A stretch of DNA of 64,000 nucleotides from UMGS363 sp051881815 (GCA_051881815.1 JBJEQP010000057.1:1-64000); one strand, 5' to 3'. Numbered from the stretch's first letter, positions 26,304 through 36,170 are shown. The notes: generated by a model from the letters alone, not told the origin. A program made the numbers and translations.

Positions 26304-26347
26304 TTTTTCGACTATATTATACAATCAGTAGAAAGGATGTAATAAAA

Positions 26348-26794
26348 ATGAAGGTAATTTTCTTACAGGACGTTAAGGGAACAGCAAAAAAAGGCGAGGT
26401 AAAAGAGGTTTCGGACGGCTACGCCCGCAACTTCCTCCTCGGAAAGGGTCTTGCTGTTGAAGCAAACGCAAAGAATATGAATCTCCTTGAAGGCAAAAGA
26501 TCCTCCGAGCAGCACAAGGCTGACGTTGCAAAGCAGGAGGCTCTTGACAGCGCAGCTAAAGTAAAGGGCAAGAAGGTCGTTATCAAGTGCAAGGCAGGTC
26601 AGGGCGGAAAGCTCTTCGGCTCTGTGACCGCAGGCAATGCTGCCGACGCTGTAAAGGAACAGCTCGGAATTGCTATCGACAAGAAGAAGGTTTCCCTCTC
26701 GACGGAGATCAAGGCATTCGGAACATACACAGCCGAGCTTAAATTCCACGCAGGCATCTCCGAAAAGATCACAGTTGAGGTAGTTGAAGAATAA
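26348..26794 (+). CDS. rplI: 50S ribosomal protein L9
   Basis: 148 residues, the normal length. The N-terminal 23S rRNA-binding domain begins MKVIFLQDVKGTAKKGEVKEVSDGYARNF in pieces typical of L9, with a long connecting helix and a C-terminal domain around GKLFGSVT. AGAAAGGATG precedes the ATG. Its stop codon shares one base with the dnaB start (TAATG), so the two are translationally coupled. Confidence 0.97.
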   Translation: MKVIFLQDVKGTAKKGEVKEVSDGYARNFLLGKGLAVEANAKNMNLLEGKRSSEQHKADVAKQEALDSAAKVKGKKVVIKCKAGQGGKLFGSVTAGNAADAVKEQLGIAIDKKKVSLSTEIKAFGTYTAELKFHAGISEKITVEVVEE

Positions 26795-28161
26795 TGGCTG
26801 ACAAGATAGATCTCAGCGAATTCTCATCGGGCGAGCTGCCGTACAGCCTTGAAGCGGAGCAGAGCGTTATCGGTGCTATCATCATAGACGCAGACGCACT
26901 CTCGACCGCAATGAACTACTTAAAGCCGGAGAGCTTTTACGTTTCGATGCACCGCGATCTTTACAGCATCATAACACGCAATTTCGCAATGGGCGTAAGA
27001 TCGGACGTTATCACCGTTCTCGACACCGCCGTAAAGGAAGGCGTTTTTGAGACCTCCGCCGCAGGAAAGGAATATCTTTTTGCGATAAGCAACGATGTGC
27101 CTTCGACAAAAAACGTTGAAAGCTACTGCAAGATCGTTGCGGAGAAATACTATCTCCGTTCGCTCATCACCGCTTCAAAAGAGATAATGGAGATGTGCAG
27201 GAGCGGTGAGGAAAACGCTGAAATGATGCTTGATTTCGCCGAGCAGAAGATATTTGACATAAGACAGGGCAAGGACGCAGACGGCCTTCGCAGGATCGAA
27301 GACGTTGTTGTCGAAGCCTATGACAATATCTCAAACAAATCGGGCGAGGACAGAGAAAAATATCTCGGAATGGGCTCGGGCTTTTCAAAGCTTGACGGCG
27401 TTATAACGGGTCTTAACAAATCCGACCTGCTCATCGTCGCTGCCCGTCCGGCTATGGGAAAGACCTCGTTCGTACTTAACATAGCGGCAAATGTCTGCCG
27501 TCACAGGAACGACAAGGAGGTCGTCATTTTCTCGCTCGAAATGTCGAACGAGCAGCTCGTTACCCGTATGCTTTCCTCCGAGAGCCTTGTTGAGAGCGAA
27601 AAGCTTCTCAAGGGTACGATTCAGGACGACGACTGGACAAAGCTTGCCGACGGTGCGGAGCGGCTTTCACGGATGCAGATCTACCTTGACGACACAGCAG
27701 GCATAACCGTTACGCAGATGAAAGCAAAGCTGCGCCGAATGAAGAACCTCGGACTTGTCATAATCGACTACCTCCAGCTCATGAGCTCGGGCAGGCGCAT
27801 CGACAACCGTGTAACGGAGATCTCCGAGATAACCCGTCAGCTAAAGCTTATGGCAAAGGAGCTCAACGTTCCCGTTATCGTTCTTTCACAGCTTTCCCGT
27901 TCGGTCGAATCGAGAACGGACAAACGCCCCGTGCTTTCCGACCTTCGTGAATCGGGTTCTATCGAGCAGGACGCCGACATAGTAATGTTCCTTTACCGTG
28001 ACTATTACTATAACAAGGAGAAATGCCCCGACCCGACGCTTGCGGAATGTATCGTTGCGAAAAACCGTCACGGTGAAACGGGCACGGTCCCTCTGCGCTG
28101 GAACGGACAGTTCACGCTGTTCCTCACGGATGACAGAGTTCCTGCCGGAGATCAGAAATGA
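26794..28161 (+). CDS. dnaB: Replicative DNA helicase DnaB
   Basis: A 455-residue hexameric 5'-3' replicative helicase. The N-terminal primase-interacting domain begins PYSLEAEQSVIGAIIID; the RecA-like domain has Walker A ARPAMGKTSF, Walker B LVIIDYLQLM, and the late SRSVESRTDKRP and SDLRESGSIEQDADIVMF blocks. No intein is present. It overlaps rplI by one base and tilS by four. Confidence 0.97.
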   Translation: MADKIDLSEFSSGELPYSLEAEQSVIGAIIIDADALSTAMNYLKPESFYVSMHRDLYSIITRNFAMGVRSDVITVLDTAVKEGVFETSAAGKEYLFAISNDVPSTKNVESYCKIVAEKYYLRSLITASKEIMEMCRSGEENAEMMLDFAEQKIFDIRQGKDADGLRRIEDVVVEAYDNISNKSGEDREKYLGMGSGFSKLDGVITGLNKSDLLIVAARPAMGKTSFVLNIAANVCRHRNDKEVVIFSLEMSNEQLVTRMLSSESLVESEKLLKGTIQDDDWTKLADGAERLSRMQIYLDDTAGITVTQMKAKLRRMKNLGLVIIDYLQLMSSGRRIDNRVTEISEITRQLKLMAKELNVPVIVLSQLSRSVESRTDKRPVLSDLRESGSIEQDADIVMFLYRDYYYNKEKCPDPTLAECIVAKNRHGETGTVPLRWNGQFTLFLTDDRVPAGDQK

Positions 28162-29492
28162 GTTGTTCTCATATTGTTATTGAAAATATAAGGCTTGCCG
28201 CAGAGCGCTTTGATATGTTCGGCGGCACAGATACAATAGTTTCCGCTTTATCGGGCGGAGCCGACAGCGTTTGCCTTACGCTTGCGCTGAAAGAGCTTTC
28301 GTCCGAATACGGCTTCAAGCTGAAAGCTGTCCATGTCAACCACCTTTTAAGAGGTGCGGAAAGCGACCGTGACGAGCAGTTCTGCCGTGAGCTTTGCGAA
28401 AAAGAAGCTATTCCGCTGACGGTTTTCCGTGCGGATGCGGCAGCCTTTGCAAAGGAACAGAAAATGTCGCTCGAATCGGGCGCACGAAAGCTTCGCTATG
28501 GCTTCTTCGATGAAGTCTGCAAAGATAAAACCAGGATCGCGACCGCTCACACGCTTTCGGACAGCGCAGAAACCGTTATCTTCAACCTTTGCAGAGGAAC
28601 GGGACTGAAAGGACTTTGCGGAATCCCTCCCGTTCGTGATAATATGATACGTCCTCTTATATACTGTAAGCGTGAGGAAATATTATCGTTCCTTTCGGAA
28701 AAGGGGCAGGAGTTTGTTACCGACAGCACGAACCTTTCCGATGATTATTCGAGAAATAAGATAAGGCACAATGTTATCCCCGTGCTCGAAGAGCTTAACA
28801 GCGGATTTTTTGAGAGCGTAAAAAGGCTGACGGAAAGTCTTTCCGAGGACGAACGCTTTCTTTCCGAGCTTGCAAAGGAGCATTATGACGATGACCTTCG
28901 CAGCGTTGACGCTTCGGTTCGGCGCAGAGTGATAAAGCAGAAGCTTCGTGAGAATGGTATCGAACCTTCGGGTGAAAAGATACTTTCGGTCGAAGACTGC
29001 GCTCTGAAAGGGAACGGAAAGACCGTCCTTTCGGGCGAGCTTTATGCTGTTGCGAAAAACGGCAGGATAAGGACCGAGATCATTCCCCGTGAGCGCATGA
29101 TTTTTCCCGAAAAAAGCGTTATTATCGGCGAAAATCCGTTTTTATGTGATAAAACGGTGATAATTAGCGTAAACAACGGGGAAAAAAGCGCAGACACCGC
29201 CTTTGTTAATGATTTATTAACAAAATGTGTGCTGGATTGTGATAAAATACAAGGTGAACTTATTTTACGCAATCGTCGTGACGGTGACAGCTTTATCCGG
29301 GCAGGCCGCAGCTTCACAAGCAGCCTTAAAAAGCTTATGAATGAAAGCATTCCTGTCGGCGAGAGGGATAAGATCGCTGTACTTGCCGATGAAAAAGGTA
29401 TCATCTGGGTCGAAGGCTTCGGCATTGCCGAAAGAGTAAAGCCCGATGCTTTTACAAAAAGATATATGAAAATAAATGTAAAGGAAAAATAA
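28158..29492 (+). CDS. tilS: tRNA(Ile)-lysidine synthase
   Basis: A 444-residue enzyme that changes C34 of the tRNA-Ile2 anticodon to lysidine so that it reads AUA. The PP-loop SGGADSVCL is near residue 31, with HVNHLLRGAESDRDEQFC and the ESGARKLRYGFF segment; the C-terminal substrate-binding domains end in RVKPDAFTKRYM. It starts inside the dnaB stop (ATGA overlap) and is followed two bases later by hpt. This tilS-hpt-ftsH order is conserved in Firmicutes. Confidence 0.95.
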   Translation: MSCSHIVIENIRLAAERFDMFGGTDTIVSALSGGADSVCLTLALKELSSEYGFKLKAVHVNHLLRGAESDRDEQFCRELCEKEAIPLTVFRADAAAFAKEQKMSLESGARKLRYGFFDEVCKDKTRIATAHTLSDSAETVIFNLCRGTGLKGLCGIPPVRDNMIRPLIYCKREEILSFLSEKGQEFVTDSTNLSDDYSRNKIRHNVIPVLEELNSGFFESVKRLTESLSEDERFLSELAKEHYDDDLRSVDASVRRRVIKQKLRENGIEPSGEKILSVEDCALKGNGKTVLSGELYAVAKNGRIRTEIIPRERMIFPEKSVIIGENPFLCDKTVIISVNNGEKSADTAFVNDLLTKCVLDCDKIQGELILRNRRDGDSFIRAGRSFTSSLKKLMNESIPVGERDKIAVLADEKGIIWVEGFGIAERVKPDAFTKRYMKINVKEK

Positions 29493-29494
29493 AA

Positions 29495-30049
29495 ATGAAT
29501 GCCGTCGGACTTAAATGCGAAAAACTCGACAGAATAAAAAGAGTAGTAATTTCTGCGGAAGAGATCGCCGCAAAGACAGCCGAAGCAGGAAAGCTCATTG
29601 ACCGTGAATACGAGGGCAAGCCGCTTCTTCTCGTAAGCATTTTAAAGGGCGCTTACGTCTTCCTTGCCGATCTTTCAAGGGCGATATCCATTCCCTGCGA
29701 GATAGGCTTCATGGCAGCGGAAAGCTACGGCGCAGGTCTTTCCTCTTCGGGAGATGTAAAGATCACTCTTGACCTTAAACAGGATATATCCGAATATCAT
29801 GTCGTTATCGTTGAAGATATCATCGACTCGGGAAGAACGCTTTCAAAGATAGTTGATATTCTAAAGGAGAGAAATCCGCTTTCCATAAAGGTGCTAACTC
29901 TTCTCGACAAGCCCGAGCGCAGAGCGGTGGACTTCAAACCCGACTACACGCTTTTTACAATACCCGATTTTTTTGCAGTAGGCTACGGACTTGACTGTGC
30001 GGAATACTACCGCAATCTTCCCTACATTGCAGAATACGATCCCAATTGA
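29495..30049 (+). CDS. hpt: Hypoxanthine phosphoribosyltransferase
   Basis: A 184-residue type I phosphoribosyltransferase that salvages hypoxanthine and guanine to IMP and GMP. The PRPP loop is VVIVEDIIDSGRTLSKI; the LLVSILKGAYVFLADLSR and GYGLDCAEYYRNLPYI segments are typical of Hpt. It lies between tilS and ftsH. In Bacillus the TilS and Hpt proteins interact to control ftsH; the same gene order here suggests but does not prove this. Confidence 0.95.
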   Translation: MNAVGLKCEKLDRIKRVVISAEEIAAKTAEAGKLIDREYEGKPLLLVSILKGAYVFLADLSRAISIPCEIGFMAAESYGAGLSSSGDVKITLDLKQDISEYHVVIVEDIIDSGRTLSKIVDILKERNPLSIKVLTLLDKPERRAVDFKPDYTLFTIPDFFAVGYGLDCAEYYRNLPYIAEYDPN

Positions 30050-30149
30050 TCTTTTTGACATAAGTTTTGACATAAAAGAAATGTCTGTCGGGCATTTCTG
30101 CGAATTAAGGTAATGAGCATCACAAGGCTCGGAAAGGAATGAATGACCA

Positions 30150-32195
30150 ATGGCACCAAAAAAATCCTCAAACAGGGGGCTGCTTATCTATGTCGGGGTG
30201 CTTCTTGCGGCAATGATACTTATCGTTGCGCTTATGAAGCAGGCTACGAAAACCGTTTCGGAATACAGCTATTCCGATATAATGAGCTTCTTCGACAACT
30301 ATCAGGTAAGCGAATACAACTTTGACCTCGGCACAGGCGAGCTGAATATGACCGTCACACTCGACGACGGAACGGAAAAGCTCGTAAATTATGTCGTTCC
30401 GAACGTTTCGGTTTTCCTCAACGAGATACAGACAGGTTCGGAAAACTACCGCAAGGAATATAACGCTGCGCATCCCGACGCTCCGCTTAAAATGGAGTAT
30501 TACAAGATACAGGATAACTCGTGGCTTTACAACCTCCTGCCGTCAGTGATCATAATAATCCTTATGGTTGCGCTGTTCCTGTTCATGATGCGGCAGGCAG
30601 GCGGCGGCGGAAAGATCAACAGCTTCAGCAAGGCAAACGTCAAGACGACCTCGAACACCAAGCACACCTTCAACGATGTTGCGGGCGCAGACGAGGAAAA
30701 GGAAGAGCTTGCGGAGATCGTTGACTTCCTCAAAAATCCGAAGAAATACAGCGAAATGGGCGCAAGAATACCTAAAGGCGTTCTCCTTATGGGACCTCCG
30801 GGTACAGGTAAAACTCTCCTTGCAAAGGCTGTTGCAGGTGAAGCAGGCGTTCCGTTCTTCTCGATCTCTGGTTCTGACTTCGTTGAGCTTTATGTCGGCG
30901 TTGGTGCTTCGAGAGTAAGAGATCTTTTTGAAACAGCAAAGAAAAATGCTCCTGCTATCGTCTTCATCGACGAGATCGACGCAGTAGGCCGTCACAGAGG
31001 TGCAGGTCTTGGCGGCGGACATGATGAACGTGAGCAGACTCTTAACCAGCTGCTTGTTGAAATGGACGGCTTTGAGGGCAACGAGGGCGTTATCGTTATC
31101 GCCGCTACAAACCGCCGTGACATACTTGACCCTGCGCTTCTCCGTCCGGGCAGATTCGACCGTCAGATCACGGTTAGCTACCCCGACATCAAGGGCAGAG
31201 AGGAAATTCTCAAGGTCCACACAAAGAAAAAGCCGCTCGCTCCCGATGTAAGCCTTGCAACTATCGCAAAATCAACTGCAGGCTTTACGGGTGCCGACCT
31301 TGAAAACCTTACAAACGAGGCTGCGCTTATTGCTGCCCGTAAGGAAAAGAAGGCTATCACAAAGGCTGATATCGAAGAAGCCGTTATAAAAGTTATCGCA
31401 GGCCCCGAAAAGAAGAGCCGTGTCGTTACGCAGGAAGAGCGCCGCACCGTTGCTTATCATGAAGCAGGTCACGCTGTCGTAACATACTATCTCGAGTCAC
31501 AGGATAAGGTCCACCAGGTAACTATCATCCCTCACGGCGGCGCAGGCGGTATGACTATCCACCTTCCGTCAAAGGAACCGTCACTCATTGACGTTAACGC
31601 TGAAAAGATAGAGGACGAGATCAAGGTCTGCATGGGCGGACGTGTTGCCGAGGAGCTTATCATCGGCAAGGGTTCCGCAGGTGCAGTAAGCGACCTCCAG
31701 CGTTCGACCAAGATCGCAAAGGACATGGTCACAAAGTACGGTCTTTCAAGGCTCGGACTTGTGGTTTATGCCGACCAGAACGATGAACCCTTCGTTGGAA
31801 TGGGCTACGGACGTTCAAACGGTATCTCCGAACGTGTTCAGGCAGAGATCGACGATGAAATTCATCGTATCGTTACCGAGAACTATGAAGCCTGCGTTGC
31901 GATGCTCAAAGAGCATATCGACCAGCTCCACCTTGTTGCAAAGTATCTTATCGCACACGAAAAGATCGACGGTGCAGACTTTGAAAGACTTATGACGGGC
32001 GAGATCACAGCCGAATCCATTGAAAAGGATTATGAGGACTACATGAAGTCCGTTATCACTCCCGAAGATAAGGCTGAGATCTCCGAGGAAAATCCCGAAA
32101 ATTCGGATGCTCCCGATGAAGCTTCCGAAGAAAAGACCGAGGAAACTGATTCTGTGGAAGAAAAACCGACAGATTCTGACGAAAACAAGGAATAA
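30150..32195 (+). CDS. ftsH: ATP-dependent zinc metalloprotease FtsH
   Basis: A 681-residue membrane AAA+ protease that degrades misfolded and regulatory membrane proteins. Two membrane helices at about 9-29 and 121-141 flank an external domain. The AAA module has Walker A GPPGTGKT, Walker B FIDEIDAVG, and the second region of homology ATNRRDILDPALLRPGRFDR; the peptidase has HEAGH and the late Asp zinc ligand. The tail (about 630-681) is an acidic Glu/Asp-rich low-complexity stretch. The ATG at 30150 follows GGAAAGGA. A terminator closes the tilS-hpt-ftsH run. Confidence 0.97.
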   Translation: MAPKKSSNRGLLIYVGVLLAAMILIVALMKQATKTVSEYSYSDIMSFFDNYQVSEYNFDLGTGELNMTVTLDDGTEKLVNYVVPNVSVFLNEIQTGSENYRKEYNAAHPDAPLKMEYYKIQDNSWLYNLLPSVIIIILMVALFLFMMRQAGGGGKINSFSKANVKTTSNTKHTFNDVAGADEEKEELAEIVDFLKNPKKYSEMGARIPKGVLLMGPPGTGKTLLAKAVAGEAGVPFFSISGSDFVELYVGVGASRVRDLFETAKKNAPAIVFIDEIDAVGRHRGAGLGGGHDEREQTLNQLLVEMDGFEGNEGVIVIAATNRRDILDPALLRPGRFDRQITVSYPDIKGREEILKVHTKKKPLAPDVSLATIAKSTAGFTGADLENLTNEAALIAARKEKKAITKADIEEAVIKVIAGPEKKSRVVTQEERRTVAYHEAGHAVVTYYLESQDKVHQVTIIPHGGAGGMTIHLPSKEPSLIDVNAEKIEDEIKVCMGGRVAEELIIGKGSAGAVSDLQRSTKIAKDMVTKYGLSRLGLVVYADQNDEPFVGMGYGRSNGISERVQAEIDDEIHRIVTENYEACVAMLKEHIDQLHLVAKYLIAHEKIDGADFERLMTGEITAESIEKDYEDYMKSVITPEDKAEISEENPENSDAPDEASEEKTEETDSVEEKPTDSDENKE

Positions 32196-32209
32196 CGACC
32201 AAACAATTC

Positions 32210-32239
32210 AAACCGCACTTATATGTGCGGTTTGTTTTT
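32210..32239 (+). terminator. Terminator after ftsH
   Basis: A 9-bp stem AAACCGCAC (32210-32218 with 32225-32233), 6-nt loop, then GTTTTT. Confidence 0.9.
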
Positions 32240-32258
32240 ACAGAAGGGAGAATATAAT

Positions 32259-32693
32259 ATGAATTATACGATAAGTGAAGAAAGAATCTCTCCCGAAGAA
32301 TACATCGACTTTTTAAAGCACACCGATTTAGGCTCACAGTATCCGAAAGAGAATTTCAGCGAACGTATAAAGACCTTGCTTGAAAAGGCTTCAATAAGCC
32401 TTGCCGCAAGGGACGAAAACAAGAAGCTTATCGGGGTATGTCTTGGGATAACCGATTTTGCATACTGGCTGTTTATGACCGACCTCGGCATTGTCCGTGA
32501 GCACACGGGAAAGGGCATCGGAAAGTCGCTTGTGAAAAAGCTGCATGAGCTTGCAGGCGGAGAAGAAAACATTATTCTATACACCTGCGTAAATGAAAAC
32601 GCCATACCTTTTTATGAAAAGATAGGCATGGGAAAAGCCAATGATGTTATGGTATTGAACAGAATAAACTGGACGGATTTTACCGTTGAATGA
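32259..32693 (+). CDS. GNAT-family N-acetyltransferase
   Basis: A 144-residue acetyltransferase. The acetyl-CoA-binding A motif is the Gly-rich VREHTGKGIGKSLVKKL; strand 4 (LIGVCLGITDFAYWLFMTDLGI) and the FYEKIGM end of the fold are visible. The acceptor is unknown. The ATG at 32259 follows AAGGGAG (32244-32250); the longer frame would start inside the ftsH terminator. It stands between ftsH and recG. Confidence 0.87.
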   Translation: MNYTISEERISPEEYIDFLKHTDLGSQYPKENFSERIKTLLEKASISLAARDENKKLIGVCLGITDFAYWLFMTDLGIVREHTGKGIGKSLVKKLHELAGGEENIILYTCVNENAIPFYEKIGMGKANDVMVLNRINWTDFTVE

Positions 32694-32723
32694 GAATAAA
32701 CACTGCGAAAAGAGGGGAATGAT

Positions 32724-34760
32724 ATGGACAAAAACTCACCGATCGAGGAGCTGCACGGAGTTGGAAAAAAGCGTGCCGAATTGTATGCGAAGCTTGGAAT
32801 TTTTACGGTCGGCGACCTTATCTGCCATTATCCCCGAAGCTACATCGACTACTCCTGTCCGACCGAGATCGCAAACACGGTTCTTTCCGAACACTGCGTC
32901 ATAAAAGCAAGAGTTGTCAAAAAAATGCCTGCGGCAAGGATACGCAGCGGACTTGTGCTTTACAAGGTCATTGCAGCGGACGACAGCGACAACATCACGA
33001 TCACATTCTACAACAACCGTTTCGCCTACGAAGCACTTGAACCCGAGGAAGAATATCTTTTTTCGGGAAAAATCAACGGGAATCTCGTGCGCCGTGAGAT
33101 GAACACGCCGCTTTTTGTCCGTGCCGACACGAAAAACCTTTTAAAGCCCGTTTACAGGCTTACCGAGGGTATAACCTCGAACGTTATAAGCTCCAACATT
33201 GCACAGGCGCTTGACTGCATCGGCGACGAGGGTTACACCGACCATATCCCAAACTTTATCCGACAGAAATATCATCTTGCTTCGCTCGAATATTCGTTGA
33301 GGAATATACACTTTCCGTCCGACTCACACATTGCGGAAACTGCCAAAAAGCGGCTTGCCTTTGACGAGATGCTAAAGCTCCAGCTTGGAATGAGCATGAT
33401 GAAAAGCCGAAGCCGTGAGCTTGCAGGGATCCGGATGAACAAGCTTGCCGATTCGCTCGGAGAATTCCGCAAGCGGCTGCCGTTCGAGCTTACGGGTGCG
33501 CAGGTCAGGGCAATCGAAGAGATAACCGAGGATATGTGCCGTGAATACCCGATGAACCGACTTGTTCAGGGTGATGTCGGTTCGGGCAAAACTGCGGTAG
33601 CGGCTGCGGCGGCTCTGTTCTGCTTCAAAAACGGCTGCCAGACTGCGCTCATGGCGCCGACGGAAATTCTTGCGCAGCAGCATTTTCGGACGCTTTCGGA
33701 GCTTCTTGTTCCCTTTGGTGTAAAGGTTTGCTGCCTTACAGGTTCTATTCCGAAAAAAGAGCGCATTATAATTGATGAGAAGATAAAAAACGGCGAATTC
33801 CACGTTGTAACGGGAACTCACGCTCTGATCTCCGACACGACCGAATTCAGGCGGCTCGGACTTGTCATTATGGACGAACAGCACCGTTTCGGCGTTAATC
33901 AGCGTGCAAAGCTTGCGCAAAAGGGTACAAATCCGCATCGGCTTGTAATGTCTGCAACGCCGATACCGAGGACGCTTGCGATGATAATTTACGGCGATCT
34001 TGACATTTCGGTACTTGACGAGCTTCCGAAGGGAAGACAGAAGATCGAAACGTTTGCCGTTACCGACAAGCTTCGTGAACGTGCCTGCGGATTTGTACGA
34101 AAGCAGCTTGACGAGGGGCGGCAGGCTTACATTGTCTGCCCGATGATCGAGGAGGACGACAACGGTCTTGCTTCGGCAAAAAGCTATGCTGAAAGGGCGG
34201 CTGAAAAGGAGTTCAAGGACTATACGATCGGTATTCTGCACGGTAAAATGTCTCCGCAGGAGAAAAACGAAGCAATGGAACGCTTCAAGAGCGGAGAAAC
34301 ACAGCTGCTCGTTGCAACGACTGTTGTTGAAGTCGGTGTTGACGTTCCGAATGCGACCATAATAATGATAGAAAATGCGGAGCGGTTCGGACTTTCCCAG
34401 CTTCATCAGCTTCGAGGACGAGTCGGCAGAGGTTCGCACCAAAGCTACTGCATACTAATTGCAGGAAACGTTTCGCCCGAAACGAGGGAGCGTTTGAAGA
34501 TAATGACGGAAACCTCGGACGGCTTTAAAATTTCGGAGTATGATCTCAAGATGCGCGGTGCAGGCGATTTCTTCGGCGAACGTCAGCACGGTCTGCCCGA
34601 GATGCGGCTTGCGGATCCGTCAATGGACAGGCAGCTCATCGGCACGGCGCAGAACGCAGCGAAGGACATTCTTGAACAGAGTTCGGATCTGAGCGCCTTT
34701 CCCGAGCTTAAATCGGACATTGACAAGATGTTCTCATCGGGAGCGGCGAGCGCTTTATAA
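32724..34760 (+). CDS. recG: ATP-dependent DNA helicase RecG
   Basis: A 678-residue branch-migration helicase for stalled forks and recombination intermediates. The N-terminal wedge/OB domain (GVGKKRAELYAKLGI, then an OB fold with YNNRFAYEAL) is followed by helicase motif I GDVGSGKT, Ia MAPTEILAQQH, II MDEQHRFGV, III MSATPIPRTL, V TTVVEVGVDVPNA and VI QLRGRVGRG, and the RecG-specific DLKMRGAGDFFGERQHG block. The stop codon lies at the edge of a MITE-like repeat. Confidence 0.96.
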   Translation: MDKNSPIEELHGVGKKRAELYAKLGIFTVGDLICHYPRSYIDYSCPTEIANTVLSEHCVIKARVVKKMPAARIRSGLVLYKVIAADDSDNITITFYNNRFAYEALEPEEEYLFSGKINGNLVRREMNTPLFVRADTKNLLKPVYRLTEGITSNVISSNIAQALDCIGDEGYTDHIPNFIRQKYHLASLEYSLRNIHFPSDSHIAETAKKRLAFDEMLKLQLGMSMMKSRSRELAGIRMNKLADSLGEFRKRLPFELTGAQVRAIEEITEDMCREYPMNRLVQGDVGSGKTAVAAAAALFCFKNGCQTALMAPTEILAQQHFRTLSELLVPFGVKVCCLTGSIPKKERIIIDEKIKNGEFHVVTGTHALISDTTEFRRLGLVIMDEQHRFGVNQRAKLAQKGTNPHRLVMSATPIPRTLAMIIYGDLDISVLDELPKGRQKIETFAVTDKLRERACGFVRKQLDEGRQAYIVCPMIEEDDNGLASAKSYAERAAEKEFKDYTIGILHGKMSPQEKNEAMERFKSGETQLLVATTVVEVGVDVPNATIIMIENAERFGLSQLHQLRGRVGRGSHQSYCILIAGNVSPETRERLKIMTETSDGFKISEYDLKMRGAGDFFGERQHGLPEMRLADPSMDRQLIGTAQNAAKDILEQSSDLSAFPELKSDIDKMFSSGAASAL

Positions 34761-34920
34761 TTCGTAATGCGTAATTATTATGCGCTGTTCATTGCATACA
34801 AAAGAAAGGGAACGAATTCCCCGTTCCCTATTTCATCCTATATAATCATCACATCGTAGGGCGAATTTCATATCCGCCCAATCATTGGTTCGTAATGCAA
34901 TAATTACGCATTACGCATTA
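34757..34920. mobile_element. MITE-like element, copy 2 (AATGCGTAAT family)
   Basis: About 164 bp. The inverted ends TAATTCGTAATGCGTAATTA (left, overlapping the recG stop) and TAATTACGCATTACGCATTA (right, to 34920) enclose a different hairpin, AGGGAACG / CGTTCCCT (34808-34830), and a GTAGGGCG...CGCCC piece. The inner flank TGCGCTGTTCATT is shared with the other copies. The right end reaches the ymdB ribosome site. Confidence 0.72.
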
Positions 34921-34937
34921 AAAAGTGGGGTTTTTAT

Positions 34938-35708
34938 ATGTTAAATTTACTATTTCTTGGTGATGTTGTCGGTGAAGGCGGCTGTGACTTTGTTCGCAGC
35001 AGGATAAGCGGCATCAAAAAGGAAAACAACATTGACATTGTTGTTATAAACGGCGAGAACAGCGCAACGGGGAACGGCATCACGCCTTACTCCGCAAAGC
35101 AGCTTTTCTCGCTCGGCGCAGATGTTATCACGACGGGAAACCACTGCTTCCGCCGAAAAGAGGTTATGTCCTTATATGACGAAAAGGACAATCTGCTTCG
35201 TCCTGCGAACTTCCCCGAGGGAAATGTGGGAAAGGGCGTATGCGTTCTCGATCTCGGCAGGGTGGAGGTTGCGGTGATAAATCTTATGGGAACAATGTAT
35301 CTTGAAGCGCTCGACAATCCTTTCACCGTTGTTGACGAGCTTTTAAAGGACATTAAAACGCCGAATATTTTTATAGATTTTCACGCAGAAGCAACGGCGG
35401 AGAAAAAGGCTCTCGGACAATATCTTGACGGCAGGGTGACAGCGGTTTTCGGCACTCACACTCACGTTCAGACTGCCGATGAGATCATTCTTCCGCACGG
35501 CACGGCATATATCACCGACGCAGGAATGTGCGGTGCGGAGCTTTCGGTTCTCGGCGTAAAGAGCGAGATCGCTATTAAAAAGCAGCGTTTCCATGCGCCT
35601 GTAAAATTTGAAGAATCGGACGAAAAGCCGTTCATCAACGGCGCTGTAGTTTCATTTGATGAAAAATTCGGCAAAGCACACAGCATAAAACGTTTAATTA
35701 TTAGATAA
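34938..35708 (+). CDS. ymdB: YmdB-family metallophosphoesterase (2',3'-cyclic nucleotide phosphodiesterase)
   Basis: A 256-residue calcineurin-like phosphoesterase. Metal ligands are seen in FLGDVVGEGG, INGENSATGNGI, TTGNHCF, FIDFHAEATAEK and FGTHTHVQTADE. The Bacillus homologue cleaves 2',3'-cAMP and affects biofilm, motility and sporulation genes. It is followed by spoVS, the same pairing as in Bacillus, but rny (RNase Y) is not next to it here. AGTGGGG precedes the ATG. Confidence 0.93.
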   Translation: MLNLLFLGDVVGEGGCDFVRSRISGIKKENNIDIVVINGENSATGNGITPYSAKQLFSLGADVITTGNHCFRRKEVMSLYDEKDNLLRPANFPEGNVGKGVCVLDLGRVEVAVINLMGTMYLEALDNPFTVVDELLKDIKTPNIFIDFHAEATAEKKALGQYLDGRVTAVFGTHTHVQTADEIILPHGTAYITDAGMCGAELSVLGVKSEIAIKKQRFHAPVKFEESDEKPFINGAVVSFDEKFGKAHSIKRLIIR

Positions 35709-35732
35709 TTCTCCAAATATACCCTTTAGGTA

Positions 35733-35761
35733 TTGAAAGTACACTCCAAATGTTGTATAAT
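35733..35761 (+). promoter_or_regulatory. Promoter of spoVS
   Basis: TTGAAA (35733-35738), 17-bp spacer, TATAAT (35756-35761). It is a sigma-A type promoter; no sigma-H match was seen. Confidence 0.82.
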
Positions 35762-35842
35762 AATAAAAGTAACAGATTGCAAATACCGGCGCACGACCTA
35801 AAAAAGAGCTGCGAAGGCTCAATAATATCTGGGGGACATAAC

Positions 35843-36103
35843 ATGGAAGTATTGAAGGTTTCATCAAGATCCGCACCGAATTCAGTTGCAGGTGCTATTG
35901 CAAGCGTTATCCGTGATTCGGGAGAAGTTGAAGTTCAGGCTGTCGGAGCAGGCGCAGCCAATCAGGCGATCAAATCCATTGCCGTTGCAAGAGGATATCT
36001 TGCGCCGATAGGTATCGACCTTGTTTGTGTTCCTGCATTTGCGAGTGTTGAGATCGAGGGCGAAGAACGCACAGCTATAAAGCTTATCTGTGAAAAAAGA
36101 TAA
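35843..36103 (+). CDS. spoVS: Stage V sporulation protein S
   Basis: 86 residues, the exact family length: MEVLKVSSRSAPNSVAGAI... with the AVGAGAANQAIKSIAVARGYL core. SpoVS is an Alba-like nucleic-acid-binding protein; in Bacillus it affects septation and late sporulation. It is also kept in many non-sporulating Firmicutes, so it does not prove sporulation. The ATG at 35843 follows GGGGGA; the longer frame would begin inside the promoter. Confidence 0.95.
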   Translation: MEVLKVSSRSAPNSVAGAIASVIRDSGEVEVQAVGAGAANQAIKSIAVARGYLAPIGIDLVCVPAFASVEIEGEERTAIKLICEKR

Positions 36104-36130
36104 CTTTAATGCGTAATTTCTTTCAAGCAC

Positions 36131-36170
36131 AAAAGCCATAGTTCATTTTTGGGTGAACTATGGCTTTTTT
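36131..36170 (+). terminator. Terminator after spoVS
   Basis: A perfect 15-bp stem (36131-36145 with 36154-36168), 8-nt loop, ending in TTTTTT. A short TTAATGCGTAATT fragment of the MITE family (36107-36119) precedes it. Confidence 0.92.

Noticed and set aside
33372..34442. A 356-codon minus-strand frame
   Set aside because: Antisense of recG, rich in Arg/Cys as expected for shadows in this composition.
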